From NCBI GenBank assembly GCA_964655355.1, contig CAZZMD010000013.1:23522-87521 (forward strand): DNA of 64,000 nt. Direction: 5' to 3'. Below the pieces are notes generated by a model, which was not told the origin of the DNA, ran no database searches, and worked only from the letters and a program-made list of their open reading frames with translations. Of this stretch, positions 16,834 through 26,235 are shown piece after piece (position 1 is the first letter of the stretch; the number at the start of each line of letters is the position of its first letter). The DNA comes from CALGDE01 sp964655355 (GTDB lineage: Bacteria; Cyanobacteriota; Cyanobacteriia; CACIAM-69d). The translations under genes were made by a program, and so were the position numbers.

Positions 16834-17841
16834 GTGCTGAAGCTTGAGTTTCGGCGCTATCATCGCCCGTTTAAGGTGCCCTTGCGGACTGCCCATGGAT
16901 TGTGGTCGGTCCGCGAGGGCATTGTTGTGCGGGTGAGTACGGCGGATCGGCGGGTGGGCTGGGGCGAGATCGCGCCGCTGCCTTGGTTTGGGACGGAGAC
17001 GTTGGCGGCGGCGCTGGAGCGGTTGGCGGGGCTGGATGGGGCGATCGCTTGGGAGGATTTATCGGCGGTTGGGGATGAGTTGCCCTGTTGTCAGTTTGCG
17101 TTGGGGTGTGCCCGATGGATGTTGGAGGCGCGGGGGGCGGTTGGGGAAGGGGCGATCGCCCTGGAGCCGGCGCGGGTGGCGGGGCTGATGCCGGCGGGGA
17201 TCGCTGCCTTGCAAGCCTGGCCGGCCCTATATGCCCAGGGGCACCGCACGTTGAAGTGGAAGGTGACGGGGCAGGCGGGGGAGTTTGATATTTTTTCGGC
17301 GCTGTTGGCGCAGTTGCCGGCGGATGTGGCGCTGCGGTTGGATGCCAATGGTGGACTGTCGCGATCGCTGGCGGCGGAATGGTTGACCTGTTGTGATGGG
17401 TTGCCGCCGGGGCGTATTGATTGTTTTGAACAGCCGTTGCCGCCGGGGGATTTTCAAGGGTTGCAGATGTTGTCCCGGGAATTTTCGACTCCGGTGGCGT
17501 TGGATGAATCGGTGGCGACGGCGGATCAGCTTCAGGGGATCGCGGCGGCGGGATGGTCTGATTTAGTTGTGGTTAAGCCGGCGATCGCGGGGGATCCTCA
17601 ACGGTTTTTCGTGGGACAGATTTCCGGGGATCCTATGCTGCAACCGTGGTTGGGGCAGTTCTCTGGGGTGGTGGTTTCATCGGTGTTTGAGACGCCGGTG
17701 GGGCAGTGGGGGGCGCTGCGTTTGGCGGCGCGGTTGGGCGATCGCGCTCTGGGATTTGGGACGGAGGCTTGGCTGGCTCCTTTGAAGTCTCGATGGTTGG
17801 AGCGGCTGTGGGCCGGGGAAGATCCGTTTGCTACGGTTTGA
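16834..17841 (+). CDS. menC: o-Succinylbenzoate synthase
   Basis: MenC dehydrates SHCHC to o-succinylbenzoate in the pathway to phylloquinone/menaquinone, the quinone of photosystem I in cyanobacteria. The enolase-superfamily residues are all visible: Lys141 and Lys143 (LKWKV), Asp170 (RLDANGG), Glu199 (FEQPL), Asp224 (ALDES) and Lys248 (VVKPA). The start is GTG 16834; a nearby ATG at 16827 is out of frame. 335 residues is a normal size. menE follows after 81 bases, so the two form an operon for successive steps. Confidence 0.94.
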   Translation: MLKLEFRRYHRPFKVPLRTAHGLWSVREGIVVRVSTADRRVGWGEIAPLPWFGTETLAAALERLAGLDGAIAWEDLSAVGDELPCCQFALGCARWMLEARGAVGEGAIALEPARVAGLMPAGIAALQAWPALYAQGHRTLKWKVTGQAGEFDIFSALLAQLPADVALRLDANGGLSRSLAAEWLTCCDGLPPGRIDCFEQPLPPGDFQGLQMLSREFSTPVALDESVATADQLQGIAAAGWSDLVVVKPAIAGDPQRFFVGQISGDPMLQPWLGQFSGVVVSSVFETPVGQWGALRLAARLGDRALGFGTEAWLAPLKSRWLERLWAGEDPFATV

Positions 17842-17922
17842 TGTCTTTCCCGTGGGATTGATCGCAATATTTGGGATAAAGGGTGTGACAAAGGGGCAAA
17901 GCGGAAGTTAGGGGTAAATGGC

Positions 17923-19398
17923 ATGGGGGCGGGGGCGCGACCGGAGTGGGATTTGTGGGGGCTGGGGCGATCGCGTTGCGATGATCACTGGCTTCATGGT
18001 CTGGACGGTAGTGCCGAGGAACTGTGGCGATCGCTGGAGTCGTTAGCGGAGGCATTCCGCCCTAATTCTGATGATCCCCAACGTATTTTGTTGATCCCAA
18101 AGTCCCCCGGTGTGCTGATTCGGGGGCTGATCTGGGCGAATTATTGGGCCCAGCGATCGCCCCTATGGCTCTTCCTCGGTAATCCGGATTGGGCGATCGC
18201 TGAACAGAAAATTCTTCTCGACCATATTTGTCCCCATCAGGTTTGGGGCGATCGCCATAATCCGTGGGACGGTACGGTGTTGCCCCAGTCTCCCGGGAGA
18301 CCTAATGGGGGCGATTTTCTTGATCCCAGCCGCTCCTATGTGGGGATCTCGACCGGGGGGAGCAGTGGCACCCTTCGGTTTGCGATGCATTCCTGGGAGA
18401 GTCTTTGGAGTGCGGTGACGGGATTTCGTGAATATTTTGACCCTGAATCTGACCACGGCCGTATCCACAGTTTTTGTACGCTGCCCCTCTTCCATGTCAG
18501 CGGTCTGATGCAATTTTTGCGGAGTGCCTGGTCTGGTGGTCAGTTTCAGCTTGGGTGCTATCCCAAAGCCCCTGCCCCGATTTATCCCGCCCTGGCTTGG
18601 TCTCGCCCCGATGCTCTCGCCTCGCCTGGGGTGCCGCAGGGGTTTATTTCTCTTGTACCGACTCAATTGGCGCGATTGTTGGACCAGCCGCAGGCGATCG
18701 CCTGGCTGCGGCAATTTCGGGTGATTTTGGTGGGGGGGGCACCCGCTTGGCCAGACCTGTTGGCGCGATCGCGGCAAGCTCGGTTACCGCTTGCCCCGAC
18801 CTATGGCATGACGGAAACTGCTGCCCAGGTTGCGACCCTCAAACCCGATGCTTTTTTGAAAGGGCAGGCCGGGGTGGGTCGCCCCTTGCCCCATGTCACC
18901 TTGCACCTAACGCCCCAGACTGCTGAGCCGATTCGCTTGAGTACGTCCGCGCTGGCGGTGGGCTATTGGCCCGGATCGGCGATCGCCCCGGACCTGCCAA
19001 GTCACCCGCCTTTCCAATGGATGACCGGGGATTTAGGGCGGTTGGACGAGGCGGGGTATTTATCTATCCTGGGGCGGCGGGATGACACCATTCTCAGCGG
19101 CGGCGAAAATGTGATGCCCCAGGAAGTGGAGGCGGCCATTTTGGCGACGGGATGGGCGGCGGATGTTTGTGTGGTGGGGTTGCCGGATCCGGAGTGGGGG
19201 CAACGGGTGGCGGCCCTGTGGGTGCCCCGTACCGACGACGAAGTCCCGTCCCTCGAGCAATGGCAGGGGCTATTGGGCGATCGCCTGAGTCGCTATAAAC
19301 ATCCCAAAATCTGGCGCGTCGTGCCCCGGATCCCCCGCAATAATCGCGGCAAACTGAATCGTGCTGCGATCGCCCAATGGTTTCAGGCTGGCCAATGA
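17923..19398 (+). CDS. menE: o-Succinylbenzoate-CoA ligase
   Basis: An ANL-superfamily acyl-CoA synthetase of 491 residues. Seen: the phosphate loop STGGSSGTLRFA (about 145-157), the YGMTETAAQ motif, MTGDLGRLDEAGYLSILGRR with the ribose-binding Asp and hinge, and a C-terminal KHPKIWRVVPRIPRNNRGKL with the catalytic Lys near the end. Its place directly after menC identifies the substrate as o-succinylbenzoate rather than a fatty acid. Its last 16 bases overlap the convergent glutaredoxin-like gene. Confidence 0.93.
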   Translation: MGAGARPEWDLWGLGRSRCDDHWLHGLDGSAEELWRSLESLAEAFRPNSDDPQRILLIPKSPGVLIRGLIWANYWAQRSPLWLFLGNPDWAIAEQKILLDHICPHQVWGDRHNPWDGTVLPQSPGRPNGGDFLDPSRSYVGISTGGSSGTLRFAMHSWESLWSAVTGFREYFDPESDHGRIHSFCTLPLFHVSGLMQFLRSAWSGGQFQLGCYPKAPAPIYPALAWSRPDALASPGVPQGFISLVPTQLARLLDQPQAIAWLRQFRVILVGGAPAWPDLLARSRQARLPLAPTYGMTETAAQVATLKPDAFLKGQAGVGRPLPHVTLHLTPQTAEPIRLSTSALAVGYWPGSAIAPDLPSHPPFQWMTGDLGRLDEAGYLSILGRRDDTILSGGENVMPQEVEAAILATGWAADVCVVGLPDPEWGQRVAALWVPRTDDEVPSLEQWQGLLGDRLSRYKHPKIWRVVPRIPRNNRGKLNRAAIAQWFQAGQ

Positions 19399-19691
19399 TT
19401 CCTTAGCCATTTCTCTGCCCGTGCTGCCGATGACCGGGGGGATAGTCGGGGCAGGGCGATCGCGCCGGTGCTGGGATCGGCGGGATCATCCTCGTCCGTT
19501 AGGGAGGACGGGGCGAGGAATGTGACTGGAATTTCGTATTGATACCGCTGAAACCATGCTTCACGGGTCGTAATATCCCGCGTAACAATTGAAAATGTTA
19601 AATCGGTCGCTTGGGCTTGGACGGTGCTCAGTTTTTCCAGCAGCCCGGCACACAGATGACATCCCGCTTTGGAATAGACAATGATCTGCAC
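19383..19691 (-). CDS. Glutaredoxin-like protein (DUF836 type)
   Basis: A small thioredoxin-fold protein with the redox pair in SKAGCHLCAG near its N terminus and the cis-proline in YEIPVTF, the pattern of the glutaredoxin-like DUF836 family. The insertion SSLTDEDDPADPS before the last helix is longer than usual. I chose GTG 19691 (102 residues, opening QIIVYSK) because GGGGGAGAGGAG lies just before it; starting at ATG 19739 would translate that ribosome site. A perfect 7-bp hairpin (19773-19790) sits in the upstream leader. Substrate unknown. Confidence 0.8.
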   Translation of the reverse strand: MQIIVYSKAGCHLCAGLLEKLSTVQAQATDLTFSIVTRDITTREAWFQRYQYEIPVTFLAPSSLTDEDDPADPSTGAIALPRLSPRSSAARAEKWLRNHWPA

Positions 19692-19954
19692 GACACACTC
19701 CTCTCCCCCGTAGGGATTCAAAGGTTTTCTGGATTCCATTGAAACGTGAAATGGAGGGCTTGAAATTCAGAGATCCTCCCGGAGGAGGATGCACAACATT
19801 TCTCGATCTTTCTTTAAAGAAGTGTAAGGAAGTAAAAATAAAGAAAATATTATGGAGAGCTTCTACCCCTGGAAAATCTGCAATCGTATAGATAAGTTCA
19901 AATGGGGTCGGCCAATATAAAGACCCTAAACTTTAAAACAACCGCTTAAATGCC

Positions 19955-19993
19955 ATGGGCAGCTCTACCAGTTACTGGGGGCTGCCCATTTTA
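19955..19993 (+). terminator. Stem-loop terminator, possibly of a small RNA
   Basis: ATGGGCAG (about 19955-19962) pairs with CTGCCCAT (19982-19989) and is followed by TTTT then AAA. On the plus strand no gene ends here; a TATAAA at 19916-19921 in an AT-rich stretch could start a transcript of about 65 bases ending at this hairpin. It could equally terminate cobK from the other strand. Confidence 0.45.
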
Positions 19994-20021
19994 AATGGGG
20001 CATGGGGCTTAGTCGGGGGGC

Positions 20022-20807
20022 TCAGTTGGGGGTGGTGCTTAGCCAATCTAGGATTTGCTGAAGGTGGTGGGTTTGCTGGGGATAGGGCAGGGCGGGGCGT
20101 TGGATGATGAGCAGTCGCGTATTCAGGGCGATCGCTGCTTCGATTTTTTGGGGGAGCCCCCCGGCGTGACCGGATGCTTTTGTGAGGACGGTATCGATCC
20201 CTAGGGTTTCCCACAGATGTTGCTCGGGGAGGGCAGTTTTTGGGGCTCGTTCCAGTAAAAGGTGATCGGCGGGGAAGCCTAGGGCGATCGCGGCGTCGCG
20301 GGAGCGGGGTAGGATGCGGGCCCACCAGTGGGCTTGGGAGAGTAGGGGGATGGCGCGATCGAGGGTCTTTAGCCCGGTGGTGAGCAGGATTTTTGGCGTG
20401 TGTTGAACTTGCAGTGCTTGGCTGAATAGGTCGTCCCAGGTGGGGACGGTGATGAGGTTGGGGTGTTGGGCGGTGAGGGGGGCGAGGTCGATCGCGGGCC
20501 GTTCGTAGCGGAGGTAGGGGAGCCCGGTGGCGATCGCTTGGTGGGAAATTGCGGTGGCAAAGGGGTGGGAGGCGTCGAGGATATGGGTGATGTGTTGATC
20601 CCGCAGCCATTGGGGCAGGCGCTCTGGGGTGAGTTTGCCGACGTGGATGGTGCCGGTGCCGGATAGATTTTGATAGAGCCGGCGGGCGGTGGGGGTGACG
20701 ACGGTGGCAATCCAGGGGATGTGGCGATCGCTCAGGAGTTGGGCGACCTGACGGCTATCGCTGGTACCCCCAATTAGCCAGATTCTGAGCGGGATGTTGA
20801 TCCCCAT
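20022..20807 (-). CDS. cobK: Precorrin-6A reductase (CobK/CbiJ)
   Basis: Reduces precorrin-6A (or the cobalt form) with NADPH during corrin ring synthesis. Seen: IWLIGGTSDSRQVAQLL at the N terminus, THILDASHPFA, LPYLRYERPA and a C-terminal TKASGHAGGLPQKIEAA, all typical of the family. ATG 20807 gives 261 residues, the family size; the frame is open further upstream but would run into cobM. The start lies 22 bases after the cobM stop, so the pair forms an operon. Confidence 0.92.
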   Translation of the reverse strand: MGINIPLRIWLIGGTSDSRQVAQLLSDRHIPWIATVVTPTARRLYQNLSGTGTIHVGKLTPERLPQWLRDQHITHILDASHPFATAISHQAIATGLPYLRYERPAIDLAPLTAQHPNLITVPTWDDLFSQALQVQHTPKILLTTGLKTLDRAIPLLSQAHWWARILPRSRDAAIALGFPADHLLLERAPKTALPEQHLWETLGIDTVLTKASGHAGGLPQKIEAAIALNTRLLIIQRPALPYPQQTHHLQQILDWLSTTPN

Positions 20808-20829
20808 TGAAGGCCCCCTGCAACCCCGA

Positions 20830-21636
20830 TTAAGCCTTTTGGCGACGGCGGAAAATATGGCCGTGGCTGGCGCTATAGAGTTGCGATCGCGCCTCGGGCA
20901 GGGTGTTGAGGGCACTCAAGGCGGGACTGATCAGGTACAACACGGTGCGAGTTAATTTTGCGGTGCGGGTCATTGTTGCTAGTTCAGTTAATGTCCCTAG
21001 GTGGATTTCTTCGTCCTCCCACCCCAGCCGATAGCACATGGCGATCGGGGTCTCGGCGGGATAGTGCTCCAGCAATTGAGCCTGGGCGGCGTCGCAGTGG
21101 TGGGCACTGAGGTAGAGGCATAGGCTGGCTTGGTGTGCGGCTAGGCTGCTCAGGTTTTCTGCGTCGGGGACGGAGGTGGCGGCCCCGGTGGTGCGGGTGA
21201 GGATGATGGTTTGTACGAGGTTGGGAATGGTGAGTTCCACGTTGAGGCGGGCTGCTGCCAGTTGAAAGGCGCTGACGCCGGGGACGATTTCAAAGGGGAG
21301 TTCTTCCCGCACTAGGTGGGCGACGAGTTCGTGGGTTGCTCCATATAAGCTGGGATCCCCGTCCTGGAGCCGGACTACCGCTTGACCGGCTTTGGCGCGA
21401 TCGCTCACGATGTTGCGCCACTCCTCAAGGGTGAGCGATCGCGTGTCAATAGTTTCTGCCTCGGGTTTGCATGCCGCCAATAGGCTTTCTGGGACTAGAG
21501 ATCCCGCAAATACGACCACATCGGCCTGGGTCAACAGTCGCTGTCCTCGCACCGTCATTAAGTCAGGTTGACCGGGGCCGGCACCCACAATGGCAACGGG
21601 GATCAGGGCTGGGGAAACCGGGGAATCGGGGGACAT
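20830..21636 (-). CDS. cobM: Precorrin-4 C11-methyltransferase (CobM/CbiF)
   Basis: A 268-residue SAM-dependent uroporphyrin-III C-methyltransferase family enzyme. It shows VGAGPGQPDLMTVRG at the N terminus, the FAGSLVP motif that marks the C11 methylase, RLQDGDPSLYGA and EIVPGVSAF. It methylates C11 of the corrin precursor, upstream of the CobK step, and is transcribed just before cobK. No B12 riboswitch-like sequence was visible in its 112-base leader. Confidence 0.93.
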   Translation of the reverse strand: MSPDSPVSPALIPVAIVGAGPGQPDLMTVRGQRLLTQADVVVFAGSLVPESLLAACKPEAETIDTRSLTLEEWRNIVSDRAKAGQAVVRLQDGDPSLYGATHELVAHLVREELPFEIVPGVSAFQLAAARLNVELTIPNLVQTIILTRTTGAATSVPDAENLSSLAAHQASLCLYLSAHHCDAAQAQLLEHYPAETPIAMCYRLGWEDEEIHLGTLTELATMTRTAKLTRTVLYLISPALSALNTLPEARSQLYSASHGHIFRRRQKA

Positions 21637-21748
21637 ATTAGGCGTCGCTGGGGTAACGGCCCCTTATCCTAACCCCGCTCCCCTTGGGGATCGTTTAGCG
21701 CTATTTAATTTGAAGAATCTTCTGCGACGAAAGTTTTGCGACGAGAAT

Positions 21749-23167
21749 CTAAATTTGCATTTGCTGGGCTCTGGGTCGCCATAGGGTAATCAATTGCCCT
21801 GCCCCCAGAGCCACGGCTCCAAATCCTAATCCCAGCGCTAATACCGTTAATTCGGCGCTCCCGGCTAGGGCGATCGCGGGTTCCCATTGGGTTAGGACTA
21901 ATGTGCCAATGGAGGCGATCGCTGCCATCCCGGCGCTGAGTTGTACCGCTAGGGGGGATAGCTGGATTAGACCACAGCGACCCAAGAGGTACGCCATAAA
22001 TGGCCACCAGACGACTGCGCCGTAAGCCGCGTAAAACAACACCATCGAGCCGATGATGGATCCCCCTTTGAGGGCGAGCATCATCGCTAGGCTGGCATTG
22101 ACCCCCCGGATGAGCCCGCCGCGCCATCGCTGCGTTCCTCCTTGGGCGGAGGGGGGGAGGGGGAGCGAGTTCATCACAAGCTGGGTCTGAATGCGTAACA
22201 CCGTGCTCCCGGCCCCCAAGGCGGGGACGAGTAAGGTGCCCACTAGTACGATGCCGAGGGGCTGATGTAATCCACCGCCGAGCCAGCCCAGGACGTAGGG
22301 AATGATTTCCCGAGGGGCGATCGCGTCCGGCAAAATGCCCGATTCCTGGGCGGTTGCCACGGCGACCGACGGCACTGCCGCTAGCAACAGCACTGCGATT
22401 GTTGCCAAGACACAGCCCCAGGACACTACCCGAGGCGATCGCCCTTGGACCACAAATTGTTGAAATTTCATATCGATGGGCACGGTCATCGTCGCCGTTA
22501 GGAAGACCCCTAAGGTTTCCCCCCAGGACACGGAGGTGCCCAAGGCTTCGACAAAGGTTGTCGGGGCCTGGACGTAGTGAGGGAGCCCCCCCAGTCGCAG
22601 GAGCGCCGTCCCTAATGCCAATAGGCTGACTAATAATAATCCCCGCAGGACCCAGCTCAGGCGCTGGAGCGGTAGCACCGACAGTACCCCCAGGGCGATC
22701 GCCAGCCCCACCGTTGCCCCCAGTCGAGGTAAGCCTAAAACCGATAAAATCGCTGCCCCGGCGGCGACTTGGGCGCCCATCACCCCCGTAAAGGCGAGCC
22801 AGGACATCACCGACGAGAGCTGCTGCACAAATCGCCCATAGCGATCACCTAACAGGGTCCACAGCAACGCTACATCCTGCCAATACAGTCGGGCGATCGG
22901 CAATAACACGAGGGTGCCAGCGGCTAGGGCGATCGGGTATAGGCTGCCCGCTGTGCCCCATTCCACGCTGCTTTCCGCTGTCCCCATTAAAAAGCCCATG
23001 CCGTAATGGCCCGATACAATCAGCCCGGCAATGGAGAAAATGCCCAGTTGGCGAGGGCTGTGGGTGGATGTGCCCTCGGTTGCGTGCGGACCCTCGGCAC
23101 CGTGAGGACCATCCTGAAGGACCGTCGCGATCGGGGGCTGCAATGGGGGAGAAGCGGAGTCAACCAT
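21749..23167 (-). CDS. Sodium:solute symporter-like transporter
   Basis: 472 residues with about 13 hydrophobic segments and an N-terminal polar tail of 40 residues. SIAGLIVSGHYGMGFLMGTAES at the first helix and GDRYGRFVQQLSSVMSW further on recall the LeuT-fold SSS family, but the match is by pattern only. It precedes cobM-cobK on the same strand with a 112-base gap and could be co-transcribed; a role in import of a pathway metabolite is possible but nothing in the sequence shows the substrate. Confidence 0.65.
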   Translation of the reverse strand: MVDSASPPLQPPIATVLQDGPHGAEGPHATEGTSTHSPRQLGIFSIAGLIVSGHYGMGFLMGTAESSVEWGTAGSLYPIALAAGTLVLLPIARLYWQDVALLWTLLGDRYGRFVQQLSSVMSWLAFTGVMGAQVAAGAAILSVLGLPRLGATVGLAIALGVLSVLPLQRLSWVLRGLLLVSLLALGTALLRLGGLPHYVQAPTTFVEALGTSVSWGETLGVFLTATMTVPIDMKFQQFVVQGRSPRVVSWGCVLATIAVLLLAAVPSVAVATAQESGILPDAIAPREIIPYVLGWLGGGLHQPLGIVLVGTLLVPALGAGSTVLRIQTQLVMNSLPLPPSAQGGTQRWRGGLIRGVNASLAMMLALKGGSIIGSMVLFYAAYGAVVWWPFMAYLLGRCGLIQLSPLAVQLSAGMAAIASIGTLVLTQWEPAIALAGSAELTVLALGLGFGAVALGAGQLITLWRPRAQQMQI

Positions 23168-23401
23168 CGCTAATTGCTTGGGGGGAGGCAGAGAGGGGGC
23201 CGTTACTGGAACTGGGAGCAGCTCAGACTAAATCAAAGCTTTGCGTTTCCGGTAAAAAGTATCTTAGACAGCTCGAATGAGCCCCATCTGTCACCATTGA
23301 AACAATTGGTTGAGTAATATTACAAACTTTATTGAGTTTTGTTGAGTTGCTTAAGGATTGTCGCGATGGATCGGCGATCGCCGGGGCTTTCTCGGTTTCC
23401 T

Positions 23402-24334
23402 CTACGTTGCTCCTAGGATGCTGACCAGCAGTGCCTTTTGCCCGTGGAGACGATTTTCCGCCTGATCCCAAATGCGGGACTGGGGGCCTTCCATGGCTCC
23501 GTCGGTGATTTCTTCCCCTCGGTGGGCGGGGAGGCAGTGGAGCACGATCGCGTCGGGATCGGCTTTTTTCAGCAGTGCTTCACTGAGTTGATAGGGCTGG
23601 AAGATGGGGATCCGCTGATCCGCTAGATCCTCTTGCCCCATGCTGGCCCAAACGTCGGTGTAGAGGGCATGGGCGCCGGCTACCGCTGCCGCTGGGTCAT
23701 GGGTTACGGTCACTTCGGTGCGATCGCCGGCCAGGGCCTTCGCTTTGTCCAGCACCATGGCGTCAGGCTCATATCCCTCTGGCACTGCTACCCGCACATT
23801 GATCCCGGCTAGGGCGCAGCCCAACATCAACGAGTGGGCGACGTTATTGCCATCCCCGAGATAGGTTAGGGTCAAATCATCGCGATCGCCGAAATTTTCC
23901 CGCACGGTCAATACATCGGCGATCGCCTGGCAGGGGTGGAATAGGTCGCTGAGGGCATTAATCACCGGAATGCCGGACCGATCCCGAAAGGTTTCTAGGT
24001 TGCCTTGCTCGAAGGTGCGAATGGCCATTACGTCCACATAGCGCCCTAGCACCCGCGCCGTGTCCTGCAACGGTTCCCCTCGGCTGACCTGGGTGACGTT
24101 GGGGTTGAGGTCGATGACCTGCCCCCCGAGCTGGTACATCGCCACCGTAAAACTGACTCGGGTGCGTGTTGATGCCTTCTGGAACATCAGCCCCAAAACC
24201 TTGTCGCAGCGGGGTTTTAGGGATCCCGATTTCAACTGACTCGCCAGCTCCAGCAGGGCTGCAAATTCCTCAGCGGAGAGGTCCAACAAACTTAGGACGC
24301 TCCGTCCCTTCAGTGCCGACAACAGACCATCCAT
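23402..24334 (-). CDS. argF: Ornithine carbamoyltransferase
   Basis: Transfers the carbamoyl group to ornithine to form citrulline. The carbamoyl-phosphate motif STRTR is at residues 55-59, HPCQAIADVLT follows in the middle, GDGNNVAHSLM and DVWASMGQE mark the ornithine domain, and VLHCLPAHRGEEI holds the catalytic Cys loop. 310 residues from ATG 24334 is the normal length. It stands alone. With argC and argZ in the same window it links arginine synthesis with the arginine dihydrolase cycle. Confidence 0.96.
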   Translation of the reverse strand: MDGLLSALKGRSVLSLLDLSAEEFAALLELASQLKSGSLKPRCDKVLGLMFQKASTRTRVSFTVAMYQLGGQVIDLNPNVTQVSRGEPLQDTARVLGRYVDVMAIRTFEQGNLETFRDRSGIPVINALSDLFHPCQAIADVLTVRENFGDRDDLTLTYLGDGNNVAHSLMLGCALAGINVRVAVPEGYEPDAMVLDKAKALAGDRTEVTVTHDPAAAVAGAHALYTDVWASMGQEDLADQRIPIFQPYQLSEALLKKADPDAIVLHCLPAHRGEEITDGAMEGPQSRIWDQAENRLHGQKALLVSILGAT

Positions 24335-24500
24335 GGGCGACTCCCCGAGCGCTTATCGTCTACAAGCTGCTTCTAAAAGCTCGATTTTCCGTGGGTCGTA
24401 GCTGGTTGTAGCTGGGGCGATCCAGGGAAAGAAACATACTACACAAGCCCCTTTCCCTGGGCAAGATGGCGATCACATCGGCGATCGCTTCGGTGGTCGC

Positions 24501-24752
24501 TTATTCCGCAAAGCCGGGCTCGACCTCGGTTTGGAGTTGCTGGTAGTTCGAGGGATCGTACATGTAACGAAGGACTTCGGCTTCTAGGCGGTTGATCCAA
24601 TAGGCGTCTAGGGCTTCGGTGTAGCGCAGGGCTGCTAGGTACCCGTCGATGTAGAGCCGCAAATCATCGTAGCGGCGGCCCCGATGCCATAGCTCGGCGA
24701 TCGCATCGGCTAATTTCTGGAAATGTCGAATGGCTTTGGGATCTTGCAGCAT
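24501..24752 (-). CDS. Small conserved cyanobacterial protein (DUF6761-like)
   Basis: 83 residues, mainly helical, beginning LQDPKAIRHFQKLADAIAEL with RYDDLRLYIDGYLAALRYTE in the middle and YMYDPSNYQQLQ near the end. I recall a small cyanobacterial family (DUF6761) with this layout, so the match is pattern-based. No catalytic motif or membrane segment is seen. It is transcribed towards argF, 166 bases upstream of that start, and its function is unknown. Confidence 0.75.
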   Translation of the reverse strand: MLQDPKAIRHFQKLADAIAELWHRGRRYDDLRLYIDGYLAALRYTEALDAYWINRLEAEVLRYMYDPSNYQQLQTEVEPGFAE

Positions 24753-25413
24753 GGTGTCTTGGTCGGCAACCTCAGGTCATCACATCGCATTCGCGGCACT
24801 CTCGCTTTTCCGGTGGCGATCGCATCCTGGATGGGGTGCGGGATCGGCTGGGGACGCGATCGGTGGGATCTGTCCTTTCTGCCTAAGTTACCCAATTCCG
24901 GATGCTGCCTAGGGTAAATCTTTTGCAAGGGGTCAGGTCATGCCCCTGCGCAGACTCGGAAAAGCAGTGTTTTCCTATGGTAGCGAGAATACTGCGGAGA
25001 AAAAATTAAGTAAATCTTGCCCATCCCGTTGGGGAAAACCGCCCTGGGCAGTCTGGCTGCCGGTTTGGGGGCACTGTCATACCTCCAAAAAAGGGTGCCT
25101 AGGGGGCGATATTGGCTCGATTGGCTCGGAATTGGGGGCGGGACTGAGGGCTGATTTTTAGGGAAACCTTGATAAGTCTTGGCGGGGAAGTAACTGGAGT
25201 TACAAAATCCTGACAAACAGATTGATAGCTTAACCAGAAGCCTAAGGGCTTGCTTCAAACATTTCCCTTGGGGCTCTGATCGGCTTTCTCCATTCGGCTT
25301 TCTCTATTTCTACTTTGCCCATGGTTTAACTTTCCCCGGCGACGGTCTTAAATCGCCAAGTCGATCCATTGCTACCGCCCAATGTTGCCTAATCTACCCA
25401 TCCCGCCCATGCT
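24753..25413. other. 661-bp gene-free region
   Basis: The longest region here without a convincing gene, between two divergent genes. The one open frame of length (minus strand, 25258-24938) codes a Pro/Ser/Tyr-rich product with no start signal or domain. The middle part (about 24940-25240) has mixed A-rich and G-rich runs and no HIP1 octamer. I tested it by eye for tmRNA, RNase P, SRP and tRNA features without success; a family not recognisable by eye could still be present. Confidence 0.4.
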
Positions 25414-26157
25414 GTGGAGGACGCCGTGGCCCCCATTAGAATTCAGGTTGTTGAAGGAAATCCCCATTTGCGATCGCACCTAAGCTGGCGGCTCCAGCAG
25501 CTCAGCTATGACGTGTGTGCGTCGTCAACGTTGCCCCAGGCGCGGGATATGCTGCTGAAGCGGAATCCCAGTGTGGTGATCCTGGATGCGGATTTGCTGG
25601 ATGGGAATGCCCTGGAGTTTTGCCAGTGGATTTATCAGACTCAGTCGGCGCGGGTGTTGATGTTGTCGGCGCGCCATGAGGAGCCGGATGTGGTGCGGGG
25701 GTTAGATGCGGGGGCGGATGATTATTTGACGAAGCCGTTTGGGGAGCGGGTGTTGTTTGCGCGGCTTCAGGCGTTGGTGCGGCGCTGTCAGAATCAAATT
25801 GCGCCGGCGTATTTGGACTACGGCATTTTGCGCATTGATCTGATCCAGCGGCGGGTGTGGCTGCGGGATGAGTCGATCGAACTAACGCCCCAAGAATTTA
25901 GTTTGCTGTATGCGCTGGCTCAGTCGGGGGGGACGCCGTTGAGTCGGACGGAAATTTTAAGTCGGGCGTGGCCGGACAGTATTGATAATCCCCGGACGGT
26001 GGATACCCATATCCTGTCTCTGCGGAAGAAGATTGAGATGGAACCCCGGCAGCCCCATCGCATTCAGACGGTGCGGAATGTGGGCTATCGGTTGAATGTG
26101 GATGCCCTCCATGGGGAGGGGGTCGAGCGATCGCTGGCTTTGACGCGCTCATCTTGA
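25414..26157 (+). CDS. OmpR-family response regulator with altered acidic pocket
   Basis: 247 residues: receiver (about 8-125) and winged-helix domain (about 140-235, ELTPQEFSLLYALAQSGGTP, TVRNVGYRLN). The phospho-acceptor Asp58 (VVILDADLLDG) and the Lys in LTKPF are kept, but the usual N-terminal Asp pair is replaced by Glu14-Gly15 (QVVEGNPHL). That pair holds the Mg ion, so phosphorylation is likely weakened or absent; some cyanobacterial regulators such as NblR work this way. Starts with GTG 25414; GTG 25426 is an alternative. No kinase gene is adjacent. Confidence 0.87.
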   Translation: MEDAVAPIRIQVVEGNPHLRSHLSWRLQQLSYDVCASSTLPQARDMLLKRNPSVVILDADLLDGNALEFCQWIYQTQSARVLMLSARHEEPDVVRGLDAGADDYLTKPFGERVLFARLQALVRRCQNQIAPAYLDYGILRIDLIQRRVWLRDESIELTPQEFSLLYALAQSGGTPLSRTEILSRAWPDSIDNPRTVDTHILSLRKKIEMEPRQPHRIQTVRNVGYRLNVDALHGEGVERSLALTRSS

Positions 26158-26235
26158 TTCGTTCCTCCTAACCTGCGGCCAAGGGAAGCTGATAGAAATA
26201 GCTAGTAGTTTCTAGGCGTCTCTTCCGTCGCGGCC

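Noticed and set aside
21637..23401. Cobalamin riboswitch near cobM or the transporter
   Set aside because: I looked for a B12-box-like sequence in both leaders and found none by eye.
24938..25258. 106-codon open frame on the minus strand
   Set aside because: No ribosome site, no domain, mixed Pro/Ser/Tyr composition; looks like a chance frame in non-coding DNA.
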